64,000 nucleotides of DNA from CADCTB01 sp963768975 (GCA_963768975.1 CAVYKB010000020.1:124001-188000), one strand, 5' to 3'. Counted from the stretch's first letter, positions 16,835-25,114 are shown. A program made the numbers and translations. Notes: generated by a model not told the origin, from the letters alone.

Positions 16835-17326
16835 ATGGCCGGACTCGAAGATCTGTATCGGGAAATTATCCTCGACCACTACCGGAGCCCGCGGAACCGG
16901 GGCACGCTCCCGTCGCCGCCGGCGCACCGCGTCGAGGGCTTCAACCCTCTCTGCGGCGACGAGGTCATCCTCTACGTCGACATCGACGATGCCGGCCGCA
17001 TCGCCGACATCAAGGTCGACGGGCAGGGTTGCTCGATCAGCCAGTCGTCGGCCTCGATGATGACCACCGCGGTCAAGGGCCACACCGAGGCCGAGACCCG
17101 CGACCTGATCCGCAGCTTCAAGGCGATGATGTCCATCCACGAGCGCGGCCTTGACGGCGGCGCAGACGGCGCTCCGGTCGCTCCCGACCGGGTGCTCGAC
17201 ATGGGCGAGCTCGAAGCGCTTCGGGGAGTTGTCAAGTTCCCGGTACGCATCAAATGCGCCACCCTGTCTTGGAACACCCTGGCCCAGGCGTTCGACGACG
17301 CCGGTTTGGAACGTGCCCGCGAGTAG
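16835..17326 (+). CDS. sufU: Fe-S assembly sulfur-transfer protein SufU
   Basis: A 163-residue NifU/IscU-like protein of the SufU type, the zinc-dependent sulfur acceptor for SufS. Conserved cysteines are C40 (FNPLCGDEV), C66 (GQGCSISQSSAS) and one in RIKCATLSW, with Asp in CGDEV completing the zinc site. An insertion after SFKAMM (HERGLDGGADGAPVAPDRV) corresponds to the SufU-specific loop. The start ATG 16835 (MAGLEDLYREIILDHYRSPR) fits the family N-terminus. It follows sufC-sufS in the common actinobacterial order, apart from the gap. Confidence 0.93.
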   Translation: MAGLEDLYREIILDHYRSPRNRGTLPSPPAHRVEGFNPLCGDEVILYVDIDDAGRIADIKVDGQGCSISQSSASMMTTAVKGHTEAETRDLIRSFKAMMSIHERGLDGGADGAPVAPDRVLDMGELEALRGVVKFPVRIKCATLSWNTLAQAFDDAGLERARE

Positions 17327-17329
17327 TTT
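17324..17329 (+). promoter_or_regulatory. -10 box (TAGTTT) overlapping the sufU stop
   Basis: TAGTTT includes the sufU TAG stop and lies 7 nt before ATG 17337, suggesting separate leaderless transcription of the lipoprotein. Confidence 0.45.
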
Positions 17330-17336
17330 CGGTGGC

Positions 17337-17801
17337 ATGCGACGACTGGTTTTGAGCTTGGGCCTGGTTGCCCTTCTCGGCCTCACCGGCTGCGGCGGCG
17401 GGGGAGACGAAGATGCTGCGCCGGCTCAGACCACCCTGGCGCCGGCCACCACGGCCGCCATTGGCAACGACCAGGCAGGGACGCCGTTCTGCGGCCTCGC
17501 CCGCACCTACACCGAGAAGTTCTCCTCCGTGCTGGCCGTGGCCAACGACCCGGTCAAGTTACGGGCGGCGACCACCGACGCGGAGTCGGCGATCCGCCAG
17601 GCCCAGTCCCAGGCGCCGGCTGAGATCAAGGCCGACGTCACCGCGGTGGCCACCACCGCCGGACGGGTGCTGGCCGCCCTCCAGCGGAACAACTTCGACC
17701 TGTCCAAGACGCCCGACGTGTCGAAGCTCCAGGAGCCGGCGTTCCAGACGTCGCTGGCGAACCTGACCCGGTACGCCCGAGCCCACTGTGGCGTCGCGTA
17801 A
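17337..17801 (+). CDS. small lipoprotein, unknown function
   Basis: A 154-residue exported protein. The signal MRRLVLSLGLVALLGLTGC ends in a good lipobox (LTGC), followed by a Gly/Asp/Ala/Thr linker and a helical domain of ~110 residues with one Cys near the start (GTPFCGLARTYTEKF) and one at the end (ARAHCGVA), probably disulphide-bonded. The helices (DAESAIRQAQSQAPAEIKADV, AGRVLAALQRNNFDL) resemble the many four-helix actinobacterial lipoproteins without assigned function. It lies 11 bp after sufU. Confidence 0.65.
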   Translation: MRRLVLSLGLVALLGLTGCGGGGDEDAAPAQTTLAPATTAAIGNDQAGTPFCGLARTYTEKFSSVLAVANDPVKLRAATTDAESAIRQAQSQAPAEIKADVTAVATTAGRVLAALQRNNFDLSKTPDVSKLQEPAFQTSLANLTRYARAHCGVA

Positions 17802-17804
17802 CGA

Positions 17805-18677
17805 GTGGCCGTGAACGGCGACCACCTTCGAGCCCTCCTCGCGTCCGACGAGACCGTCCTGATGCCAGGCGTCTGGGACGCCCTCTCGTCTCGCCTGGCC
17901 AGCGACTCCGGCTTCGAGGTCCTCTTCCTCTCCGGCTACGCCACCGCGGCCAGCCTCCTGGGCCTTCCCGACTTCGGTTATCTCACCCAGGCCGAGATGG
18001 CAGACGTCGCCCGCCGGGTGTGCCGCACCGTGGGCGGCTGCGCGGTGGTCGTCGACGGCGACACCGGCGGGGGGAACGCCCTCAACACCATCCGCACGGT
18101 CGAGCTCTTCGAGGCGGCCGGCGCCGCCGGCATCTTCCTCGAGGACCAGGTGTGGCCCAAGAAGTGCGGCCACATGGCCGGCAAGCGGGTGGTGCCGCGA
18201 GAGGACTGGCTGGGCAAGCTCCAGGCCGCGCTCGACCACCGCTGGAAGCTCTTCGTGGTGGCCCGCACCGACGCCCGCTCCGCCGTCAGCCTCGACGAGG
18301 CCATCCTCCGGGCCCGGATGGCCGCCGAGCTGGGCGTCGACGCGGTGTTCGTCGAGGCCCCTGAGTCGATCGAGGAGATGGAGAAGGTCGCCGCCGCGCT
18401 GCCGGGCGTGGTGCTCGTCGCCAACATGATCGAGGCCGGCAAGACCCCGCTGCTGACCCCGGCCGAGCTGCACGACCTGGGCTTCGACCTGATCGTTTCC
18501 CCGCTCACCGGGCTCTACGCCATGGCCCGTTCGGTGGCGACGGCCTACCAGGTGCTGGCCGACCAGGGCACGCTCCGCAACCACCTGGATCTGCTCACCA
18601 CCTTCGACGACTTCAACCGAGTGGTCGATCTCGACGGCCACTACCGCCTGGAGGCCAGGTACCAGCAATCGGAATGA
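17805..18677 (+). CDS. isocitrate lyase/PEP mutase superfamily enzyme
   Basis: A 290-residue TIM-barrel enzyme. Superfamily marks are LMPGVWDALSSRLA, FLSGYATAASLLG, metal-binding VVDGDTGGGNALN, IFLEDQVWPKKCGHMAGK (Cys about 121 in KKCGH, the methylisocitrate-lyase-type loop), VVARTDARSA and ANMIEAGKTPLL. It is closest in motif to methylisocitrate lyases and oxaloacetate or 2,3-dimethylmalate lyases; without prpC/prpD nearby the substrate stays open. GTG 17805 starts 3 bp after the lipoprotein stop. Its TGA is the first bases of a tandem 104-bp duplication. Confidence 0.82.
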   Translation: MAVNGDHLRALLASDETVLMPGVWDALSSRLASDSGFEVLFLSGYATAASLLGLPDFGYLTQAEMADVARRVCRTVGGCAVVVDGDTGGGNALNTIRTVELFEAAGAAGIFLEDQVWPKKCGHMAGKRVVPREDWLGKLQAALDHRWKLFVVARTDARSAVSLDEAILRARMAAELGVDAVFVEAPESIEEMEKVAAALPGVVLVANMIEAGKTPLLTPAELHDLGFDLIVSPLTGLYAMARSVATAYQVLADQGTLRNHLDLLTTFDDFNRVVDLDGHYRLEARYQQSE

Positions 18678-18882
18678 GTGAGCACGCCGGCCGGGCGTGC
18701 CGGCCCTGCCGAAGCGCAGCGGAGGCCTCAGCCGGCAGGCCCAGGAGGGCCGGCGGGCGCAACGACCAGGAAACATCGTGAGTGAGCACGCCGGCCGGGC
18801 GTGCCGGCCCTGCCGAAGCGCAGCGGAGGCCTCAGCCGGCAGGCCCAGGAGGGCCGGCGGGCGCAACGACCAGGGAACGCAG
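18675..18882. repeat. 104-bp tandem duplication
   Basis: Two units (18675-18778 and 18779-18882) begin TGAGTGAGCACGCCGG and are identical for about 96 bp, differing only near the end (caggaaacatcg against cagggaacgcag). Unit 1 starts at the stop codon of the ICL-family gene; unit 2 ends at the likely GTG start of the MFS gene. Internal inverted repeats such as GCCGGCC/GGCCGGC make it hairpin-prone. A GAAGCGCAGCGGAGG stretch recalls the repeats at 16804 and 20266. Confidence 0.85.
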
Positions 18883-20171
18883 TGAAGGTTGGGCGGCGCC
18901 TCTTTTCGCTGGCCTCGCTCCGGCCCCTTCGCCGGCGGGACTTTGCCCTGGTTTGGACCGCAGCGCTCGTCTCCAACATCGGCTCGTGGCTCCAGACCAT
19001 CGCCGTCGGCATCCTGGTCACCGAGCTCACCGGCCAGGCGCGCTGGACGGGGCTGGTGGCTGCGGCCGCCTTCGTGCCCATCGGCGTCCTGTCGCCGGTG
19101 GGCGGGGCCATCGCCGACCGGGTCGACCGCCGGCGCCTGCTGCTGGGCACGACGATCGGTGAGACGGTGGCCGCCGCCCTGCTGGCCGTGCTGGTCGGCA
19201 CCGGCCACGCCAGCCCGCTGCCCGTCACCCTCCTGGTGTTCGCCGGTGGGTGCATGGCCGCCCTCGGCTTCCCCGCCTACCAGGCGATCCTGCCCGACCT
19301 GGTGGACCGCGACGACCTCCTGGGCGCCAGCTCGCTGTCGATGGCCCAGTACAACCTGGGCCGCATCGTCGGCCCCGTGCTGGCCGGGGCGGTGCTGGTC
19401 GTCGGCTCGTACACGTGGGCCTTCGCCCTCAACGCCGCCTCCTATGCGGCCGTGATGGTCGCTCTCTTCATGGTCCGCTTCCAGCCGCCGGCGCCCGGCG
19501 CTGGCGAGGCCGAGCCGGGCGGGCTCTGGGCGCGCATCGTGGCCGGCGCCCGGGGCGCCCGGGCGGAGCCCGGATGCTGGGCGGCGATCGTGACCATCGC
19601 CGTCACCGCGCTGCTGCTGTCGCCGTTCATCGCGCTGATCCCGGCGGTGGCGGCCAAGCTGTTCGACGGGGGCGAAGGGGCGACGTCGCTGCTGATCGGC
19701 GCTCAGGGCGTCGGCGCGGTGGCCGGCGCCCTGAGCCTGGCGTCGCTGGCCCGGCGCTTCGGGCACCGGCGGGTGCTGACCGTGCACCTCATCGTCCTTC
19801 CGTTCCTCCTGGCCGCCTACGCCGCCGCACCCACGCTGGCGGCGGCCGCGGTCGTCCTCGTCGCCGTTGGCGCCGGCTACGTGGGCGTACTCTCCGGGCT
19901 GGGGACGGTCGTGCAGCTGCGGGCTCCGGAGGTGCTCCGGGCCCGCATCCTCAGCCTCTACATGGTGGCCCTGGGCATCGTCTACCCCCTCGGGGCGGTC
20001 CTCCACGGGACGCTGGGCGACCGCTGGGGACTCCGAACCGTCACCGCCGCCGGCGCCGGCGTCTACCTCGTGGTACTGGTGGCAGCGGGAGTCACCCGTC
20101 CCGACCTGGTGGCGTCTCTGGACGACCTCCCGGGGGCCGCGGAGCAAGAAACGGACCAGCTGTTGCTTTGA
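18882..20171 (+). CDS. MFS transporter (drug/enterobactin-exporter-like)
   Basis: A 429-residue, about 12-helix permease. It starts at GTG 18882 (MKVGRRLFSLASLRPLRRRD), preceded by AGGGA. MFS marks are FALVWTAALVSNIGSWLQTIA in helix 1, GGAIADRVDRRRLLLGT (motif A, G-x-x-x-D-R-x-x-R) between helices 2 and 3, and SLSMAQYNLGRIVGPVLAGAVL. The sequence is closest by eye to MFS_3/EntS-like exporters. An upstream ATG in the repeat would add 27 residues that are repeat-encoded and unlikely to be translated. A GC hairpin follows the stop. Confidence 0.85.
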   Translation: MKVGRRLFSLASLRPLRRRDFALVWTAALVSNIGSWLQTIAVGILVTELTGQARWTGLVAAAAFVPIGVLSPVGGAIADRVDRRRLLLGTTIGETVAAALLAVLVGTGHASPLPVTLLVFAGGCMAALGFPAYQAILPDLVDRDDLLGASSLSMAQYNLGRIVGPVLAGAVLVVGSYTWAFALNAASYAAVMVALFMVRFQPPAPGAGEAEPGGLWARIVAGARGARAEPGCWAAIVTIAVTALLLSPFIALIPAVAAKLFDGGEGATSLLIGAQGVGAVAGALSLASLARRFGHRRVLTVHLIVLPFLLAAYAAAPTLAAAAVVLVAVGAGYVGVLSGLGTVVQLRAPEVLRARILSLYMVALGIVYPLGAVLHGTLGDRWGLRTVTAAGAGVYLVVLVAAGVTRPDLVASLDDLPGAAEQETDQLLL

Positions 20172-20351
20172 CCGCCGGCGGCCGCAGGAAGCCGCCAGAG
20201 GCGGCCCCGAGCCGGCTGCCGGCCAAAAAACGAACGGCGAAGGGCGGCCGGCTCCGCCGGCCGCCCGAAGCGCAAAACCCTCGCCGAGCAGCCTCCGGCT
20301 GCGAGTGCGAAACGCCTAACCCACACGGGGTCAGTCTGTGTGTTTGCTCGT
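20172..20351. repeat. repeat-bearing gap with hairpin between convergent genes
   Basis: A perfect hairpin GGGCGGCCGGC-tcc-GCCGGCCGCCC sits at 20242-20266. On the minus strand a T6 run (20230-20225) follows 11 nt after it, so it may end the redoxin transcript. The block GCCGGCCAAAAAACGAACGGC resembles the sufS-sufU gap. No gene is seen here. Confidence 0.55.
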
Positions 20352-20810
20352 TCAGCCGGGGCGGAAGGGGCGCAGCCCGTCGTCAGGCGTGGAGAGCGGC
20401 TCGGTGGCGCCGGCGGCCGCAGCCAGCTCGTTCCAGGTATCGCGGTTCCACCCGGCGATGGCCCTCTCGATCTCGCCGTCGGGGCCGATGAGGAAGATGC
20501 TGGGTACGGCCTCGAGCCCGTATGCCTCCGACACCGCGTACGGCGGCGGCTGGCTCAGTGCCGTCGCCCGCTGGTTGGTGGCCTGGTTGTAGGCAGTGAT
20601 CGTCGCCGGCGGGTCCTCCCCGACAGCCACGACGCGCACGCCGGCGTCAGTCAGCTTGGTCAGCATGGGGGCGACCATCTTGCAGACGGGGCAGCTGACC
20701 TTGAAGAAGGCGACGACGGTCTGGCCTTCGGTCCACGGGTCGGTGACCTCCTCGCCGCCGTCGACGGCGGGGAGGGTGAACGACGGGGCCTTGTCGCCGG
20801 CACTGAGCAT
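20352..20810 (-). CDS. thioredoxin-fold redoxin (AhpC/TSA-like)
   Basis: A 152-residue cytosolic peroxiredoxin/TlpA-type protein. It begins MLSAGDKAPSFTLPAVDGGE, the usual redoxin N-terminus, and carries a CPVC pair (about C40 and C43) in FFKVSCPVCKMVAP, then AVPSIFLIGPDGEIERAIAGW with the cis-Pro. A thiol reductase or peroxidase role is likely. I chose ATG 20810, 7 nt after TACGAT, over the frame to 20837. It is divergent from the DUF3105 gene with back-to-back -10 boxes. Confidence 0.85.
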   Translation of the reverse strand: MLSAGDKAPSFTLPAVDGGEEVTDPWTEGQTVVAFFKVSCPVCKMVAPMLTKLTDAGVRVVAVGEDPPATITAYNQATNQRATALSQPPPYAVSEAYGLEAVPSIFLIGPDGEIERAIAGWNRDTWNELAAAAGATEPLSTPDDGLRPFRPG

Positions 20811-20817
20811 GACTTCG

Positions 20818-20823
20818 ATCGTA
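20818..20823 (-). promoter_or_regulatory. -10 box (TACGAT) for the redoxin gene
   Basis: Minus-strand TACGAT, 7 nt before ATG 20810; only 14 bp from the opposing box at 20838. Confidence 0.5.
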
Positions 20824-20837
20824 GGTGAACGCAGCAC

Positions 20838-20843
20838 TACCCT
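20838..20843 (+). promoter_or_regulatory. -10 box (TACCCT) for the DUF3105 gene
   Basis: TACCCT followed by 8 nt and ATG 20852. Confidence 0.5.
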
Positions 20844-20851
20844 CTGCGCAC

Positions 20852-21619
20852 ATGGCCAACAAGAAGAAGCGGACGCCGCCGCGCCCCAAGTCCGGGGCCC
20901 GGCCCGCCGCCGGGCGCCCCGGCCAGCCCGGCGCCGGCCCCAAGCCCGCCGGCCAGGCGGCCCCCTCCGGCCAGCCGCCCGCCGCCAAGCCCGCCGCCAA
21001 GGCGCGTGAGCGCACCGGCCCCACCCGTGCCGAGCGCCTGGCCGCAGCCGAGGCCGCCCGCCGGCGCAAGGCGGCGCGCAACCGGGCGCTGGTCGCCGGC
21101 GGCCTGGTCGCGGTCATCGCCCTACTCGCCATCACCATCATCAACAGCCGGCGCTCGAACCAGCGGGTCATCAGCGCCCTGGAGTCCAGCGGGAACTGCG
21201 AGTACGACAGCCGATCGGACACCGACCGGGGCCAGGGCAACAACCACGTCAACGGCAACGTCAACTACGAAGTCAACCCGCCCTCGGGCGGCGACCACAG
21301 CCCGTCCCCGTCCCCGCCGGGGATCTTTACCATCGACAACACCCCGCCCGACGCCCAGATCGTCCACTCCCTCGAGCACGGCTACGTCGCCATCTGGCAC
21401 AAGGTCGATTTGCCGACCGCCGATTTCGAGGCGCTGCGCGACCTCACCAACCGCTACCCCAAGGACGTCCTTCTGGTGCCCCGGGCCGGGCTGGAGCAGC
21501 CGGTGGCGGCCACGGCCTGGCACCGCCGCCTGCTCTGCCAGCGGCCCGACGTCGAGGCGCTGGAGCGGTTCGTGAAGGAGTACCGCAACAAGGGTCCGGA
21601 GAAGGTTCCCCACGAGTGA
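20852..21619 (+). CDS. DUF3105 membrane-anchored protein
   Basis: A 255-residue protein: a basic Lys/Pro/Ala-rich cytoplasmic tail (residues 1-80), one transmembrane helix (ALVAGGLVAVIALLAITII), then an exported DUF3105 domain. Diagnostic text is NYEVNPPSGGDHSPSP, TPPDAQIVHSLEHGYVAIWH and VLLVPRAGLEQPVAATAWHR. Conserved His residues in GGDHS, HSLEHGY and AWHR suggest metal binding, though the function is not established. The start ATG 20852 follows a TACCCT box. Confidence 0.88.
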   Translation: MANKKKRTPPRPKSGARPAAGRPGQPGAGPKPAGQAAPSGQPPAAKPAAKARERTGPTRAERLAAAEAARRRKAARNRALVAGGLVAVIALLAITIINSRRSNQRVISALESSGNCEYDSRSDTDRGQGNNHVNGNVNYEVNPPSGGDHSPSPSPPGIFTIDNTPPDAQIVHSLEHGYVAIWHKVDLPTADFEALRDLTNRYPKDVLLVPRAGLEQPVAATAWHRRLLCQRPDVEALERFVKEYRNKGPEKVPHE

Positions 21620-21632
21620 TCGCGCGAGACTG

Positions 21633-22640
21633 ATGGAAATGAGCGCATTTCGACGGACGTGGGTGTTGCTGGCGGCGGTCCTCGGCCTGGTGGCGGCGGG
21701 CTGTTCCGACAACGGGACGAGCGAGATGGAACGGACGGCGGCGTCGATCGTCGCCGCAGTGTCGGCCACAACGCTGCCGACCACCACTGTGCCGCCGGCG
21801 CCGACCACCACCGTGGCCAGACCGGCCGTCACGGCTCCACCGATCACGACGGCGCCGGCGGCGGCCGGCGCCGTCGTGACCGCGCCCAGCACTCCGCCAC
21901 CCGGCCTGGCCACGGGCGCCCGGGGCGCCGAGGTCGCCGCGCTGGAGAAGCGCCTCGAAACCCTCCTCTACGACGTAGGCAAGGTCGACGACGTCTACGA
22001 CCAGAACACCGCCTACGGGGTGATGGCCTTCCAGAAGGTGCACGGGATGGCCCGCACCGGGCGGGCCACCGACGACGTGATCGCCGCCCTGGCCACGGCC
22101 GCCCAGCCGCCGGCACTGGTGCCCAACGGCGGGGAGAACCGGGTGGAAGTCGACATCCCCCGCCAGGTGCTCTTCCTCTACAAGTCGAACACCCTCCAGA
22201 AGATCGTCACCATCTCCAGCGGGAACAACCAGCGCTTCTGCTCCGAGGGCTGGTGCCGGCGGGCGGTCACACCCGGTGGCTCCTACGGCTTCTACCGCCA
22301 GGGCCGGGGCTGGGAGACCGGGCCGCTGGGTTCGCTCTACAACCCCATCTACTTCAACGGCGGCATTGCCGTCCACGGCTCGCGATCGGTGCCGGCGCAG
22401 CCCGCGTCGCACGGCTGCATTCGTATCCCGATGAGCGTGGCCGAGTGGTTCCCCAGCGCCGTCCACATCGGCATGCCCGTGCACGTCGTGGGAGTGGACG
22501 GCCAGCCGCCGACGCCGGCGGCCCGTGCGACCACGCCGGTCACCCAGGCGCCGGCGTCGGCGCCGATCATCACCCCGCCCCCCACGCCGAACACCCTCGG
22601 CCTCCTCGACAGCCTGCTGAAGCCCACCACGACCCCGTAG
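21633..22640 (+). CDS. L,D-transpeptidase with peptidoglycan-binding domain (first copy)
   Basis: A 335-residue exported enzyme forming 3-3 cross-links in peptidoglycan. It has a lipoprotein-like signal (VLLAAVLGLVAAGC), a Thr/Pro linker (residues 45-90), a PG_binding_1 domain (about 95-155, AALEKRLETLLYDVGKVD, MAFQKVHGM) and a YkuD catalytic domain (about 170-285) with IAVHGSRSVPAQPASHGCIRI, catalytic Cys about 262. A Pro/Thr tail follows. ATG 21633 and 21639 are both possible starts. A paralogue of the same length and order is at 28160. Confidence 0.92.
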   Translation: MEMSAFRRTWVLLAAVLGLVAAGCSDNGTSEMERTAASIVAAVSATTLPTTTVPPAPTTTVARPAVTAPPITTAPAAAGAVVTAPSTPPPGLATGARGAEVAALEKRLETLLYDVGKVDDVYDQNTAYGVMAFQKVHGMARTGRATDDVIAALATAAQPPALVPNGGENRVEVDIPRQVLFLYKSNTLQKIVTISSGNNQRFCSEGWCRRAVTPGGSYGFYRQGRGWETGPLGSLYNPIYFNGGIAVHGSRSVPAQPASHGCIRIPMSVAEWFPSAVHIGMPVHVVGVDGQPPTPAARATTPVTQAPASAPIITPPPTPNTLGLLDSLLKPTTTP

Positions 22641-22719
22641 GGCCCTCGCTCTCGTGAGGTGTTGGTTGATCAGGGAATCGGGATCGGTGTGCGCCGGGCA
22701 GTCCCTGCGACCAGGTGAC

Positions 22720-23463
22720 TCAGCGCGCCGCCGGCGGGTCGTCGTAGCCGGCGTAGCCGGTGGACTCCAGCTCCTCGGCCAGCTCGGGCCCACCCGAGGC
22801 CACGACGCGGCCCTTGCGGAGCACCGAGACCACGTCGGGCCGCAGCTCACGGAGCAGGCGGCTGTAGTGGGTGATGACCAGAACGCCCAAGCCGACCTCG
22901 TTGGTGATGAGCTCGACCCGCCGGGAGACGGCTTTCAGGGCGTCGACGTCGAGGCCGGAGTCGATCTCGTCGAGCACCGCCACCTTCGGCGCCAGCACCG
23001 CCAGCTGCAGGGTCTCATTGCGCTTCTTCTCGCCTCCCGAGAGGTCCACGTTCAGCGGCCGGGCCAGCAGGGTCGTGGTCATGCCGATCCGCGCCGCCTC
23101 GGCCGTCACCAGCTCAGCCACCTCGACCGGCGTGCGACCCTTCGGCGCCAGAGCGGCGGCCATGGCGTCGTTCAGCGATACGCCTGGCACCTCGGTGGGG
23201 TACTGCATGGCCAGGAAGAGGCCGGCCTGAGCCCGCTCCCACGTCGGCAGGCCGAGGAGCTCCACGCCGTCGAGCGTGACGCTGCCCTCGTAGACCTCAT
23301 AGCCGGGGCCACCCATGATGACGTGGGCGAGGGTGGACTTGCCCGACCCGTTCGGCCCCATGACGGCGTGCACCTGGCCACTGGAGACCTCCAGGTCGAC
23401 GCCCCGCAGGATCTCCTTGCCCTCCACGCCGGCCCGCAGGCCCTTCACAACGAGGGTGCTCAT
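22720..23463 (-). CDS. sufC: Fe-S assembly ATPase SufC (second copy)
   Basis: A 247-residue SufC with Walker A GPNGSGKST, Q-loop LAMQYPTEVPGVS, signature LSGGEKKRNETLQL, Walker B AVLDEIDSGLDVDALK and switch His VITHYSRLL. Its ATG overlaps the Rieske stop as TGATG, so it is the third gene of sufD-Rieske-sufC. It keeps the canonical DEIDSGLD, whereas the copy at 14679 has DETDSGLD. Having SufD next to it, this is the likelier housekeeping SufBCD partner. Confidence 0.93.
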   Translation of the reverse strand: MSTLVVKGLRAGVEGKEILRGVDLEVSSGQVHAVMGPNGSGKSTLAHVIMGGPGYEVYEGSVTLDGVELLGLPTWERAQAGLFLAMQYPTEVPGVSLNDAMAAALAPKGRTPVEVAELVTAEAARIGMTTTLLARPLNVDLSGGEKKRNETLQLAVLAPKVAVLDEIDSGLDVDALKAVSRRVELITNEVGLGVLVITHYSRLLRELRPDVVSVLRKGRVVASGGPELAEELESTGYAGYDDPPAAR

Positions 23464-23786
23464 CAGTCGCTTACCTCGACGTAGATCTCGTCACCCTCGA
23501 CCCGCACGTCGAAGACGGGCACCGGCACGGTGGCGGGTAGGGACTGGGGCTCGCCGGTGACGAGGGAGAACGTGCTGCCGTGCTTCCAGCACTCGATCTC
23601 CTTCTCGTCGGGCCAGATCTCGCCCTCGGAGAGGGAGAAATCGGCGTGACTGCAGCGGTCGCCAATGGCGTAGAAGTCGTCGCCGATCCGCACCACACAG
23701 ATGCGGGCCTTGCCGATGTCGAACCGCCTGGCCGTGCCGGCGGGTATGTCGTCGACCTTGCAGAGTCGTTGGGTCGTGACCGGCAT
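23463..23786 (-). CDS. Rieske [2Fe-2S] ferredoxin of the Suf cluster
   Basis: A 107-residue non-haem-iron-oxygenase-type ferredoxin. The cluster ligands are in DRCSHADFSL (C45, H47) and IECWKHGSTFSL (C66, H69). It begins MPVTTQRLCKVDDIPAG. Its ATG overlaps the sufD stop as TGATG and its own stop overlaps sufC the same way. A Rieske protein between sufD and sufC occurs in actinobacterial SUF operons; it may supply electrons during assembly. Confidence 0.92.
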   Translation of the reverse strand: MPVTTQRLCKVDDIPAGTARRFDIGKARICVVRIGDDFYAIGDRCSHADFSLSEGEIWPDEKEIECWKHGSTFSLVTGEPQSLPATVPVPVFDVRVEGDEIYVEVSD

Positions 23787-25090
23787 CAGGCCCCGTGTCC
23801 CCGCTTCAGTGGGCCGCCCGGGCCTGCTCCCGCCCGTTCCGCCAGCCGGCGCACGAGGGTGGCCCGCAGGCCGGTGATCGCGGACGACGCGGGCAGCCGG
23901 TCCAGTACCTCGCCGAAGAACCCCAACACGATCAGGCGCTCGGCCACCTCGGGGGGAATGCCCCGGCTCTCCAGGTAGTACCGCTGCTCGTCGTCGATCG
24001 GGCCCACCGCCGACGCGTGGCTGCAGATGACGTCGTTGGTCTCGATCTCCAGGTTCGGAACCGACTCGGCGCCGGCGCCTTCCGAAAGCACCAGGTTGCG
24101 GTTGGTCTGATAGGCGTTGGTGCCCCGGGCTTCCTTGCCCACCCGGATCAGCCCGGAGTACACGGAGCGGGCGGTGTCGGAGACGGCGCCTTTGAACAGC
24201 AGGTCGCTGGTGGTCTTGGGGGCGATGTGGTCCTGGACGGTGCGGAAGTCGTGCATGCGGGCGCCATCGGCGAAGTAGACGGCGGTCAGGAAGCTGGTGC
24301 CGCCCTTGCCGTCGATACGGGAGTCGGTGCGCACCCGGGCGTAGTCGCCGCCGAGGGCGACAACCGAGGATTGCAGGGTGGCGTCGCGCCCGACCCGGCT
24401 GGCTTGGTATCCGACCTGGAAGACCCGGGCGCCGAGGTCCTGGACGTTGAGATAGCGGAGCCGGGCCCCGTCGGCGACGTCGAGGTCGACGACGGGGTCG
24501 GAGAAGGCCGATACGTCGGAGGACGACTGGTGCTCGATGACGGTCGTGTCGCTGTTCTCGCCGGCCAGAACAATGGTGCGCGAGAACGACGCGATTCCGT
24601 CGCCGTCGAGGTGGTGCACGATGACGATCGGCTGGTCGATGACCATGCCCCGGGGGATGCGCACCACCGTGGCGCCGGGCAGGAATGCCGTGTTCAGGTC
24701 GGTGAAGACGTCGGCGACCGCAGTGCGGCTGACCAGGTCCTCGCCATCTTCCAGCGTGACGGCGTCGGCCACCACCAGGCCCTTGGCCGCCAAGGCGGGG
24801 TCGACCTCGATGCGGGCCAGGCGCCCGTTGTGCACGACAACCAGCGCAGCCCGCTCGCCCGTCCCTTCTGGAATGTTGCCCACCGCGCCGGCGTCGTCAG
24901 GCGTGTCGAGCGCCGGCCGGTAGGCGTCGAGGTCCAGCTCGGAGATGCGGCTGTAGCGCCAGATCTCCTCGGAGGGGTCGGGCAGGGAGCCGGCGGCGAA
25001 CCGCTCTGCAGCGGCCAGCCGCCGCGCCCGCAACCACTCCGGCCCGCCAAGGCGGGCGGCGGCATCAGGGCTGAACGTCTTCAGGAGCAT
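23786..25090 (-). CDS. sufD: Fe-S cluster assembly protein SufD
   Basis: A 434-residue beta-helix scaffold subunit. The N-terminal helical part includes EEIWRYSRISELDLDAY. The core has GTNAYQTNRNLVLSEGA and VPNLEIETNDVICSHASAVGPIDDEQRYYLESRGI with the conserved His, ending VAERLIVLGFFGEVLDRLP, all typical of SufD rather than SufB. ATG 25090 is preceded directly by AGAAGGA, and TAGACT lies 24 nt upstream. No sufB lies before or after it; the upstream neighbour is ftsH. Confidence 0.92.
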   Translation of the reverse strand: MLLKTFSPDAAARLGGPEWLRARRLAAAERFAAGSLPDPSEEIWRYSRISELDLDAYRPALDTPDDAGAVGNIPEGTGERAALVVVHNGRLARIEVDPALAAKGLVVADAVTLEDGEDLVSRTAVADVFTDLNTAFLPGATVVRIPRGMVIDQPIVIVHHLDGDGIASFSRTIVLAGENSDTTVIEHQSSSDVSAFSDPVVDLDVADGARLRYLNVQDLGARVFQVGYQASRVGRDATLQSSVVALGGDYARVRTDSRIDGKGGTSFLTAVYFADGARMHDFRTVQDHIAPKTTSDLLFKGAVSDTARSVYSGLIRVGKEARGTNAYQTNRNLVLSEGAGAESVPNLEIETNDVICSHASAVGPIDDEQRYYLESRGIPPEVAERLIVLGFFGEVLDRLPASSAITGLRATLVRRLAERAGAGPGGPLKRGHGA

Positions 25091-25114
25091 TCCTTCTCGC
25101 GGGGGCGAACCCCG

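Noticed and set aside
17559..20147. 862-codon minus-strand open frame across the lipoprotein, ICL-family and MFS genes
   Set aside because: Includes the 104-bp repeat and has no recognisable domain; the plus-strand genes explain the region.
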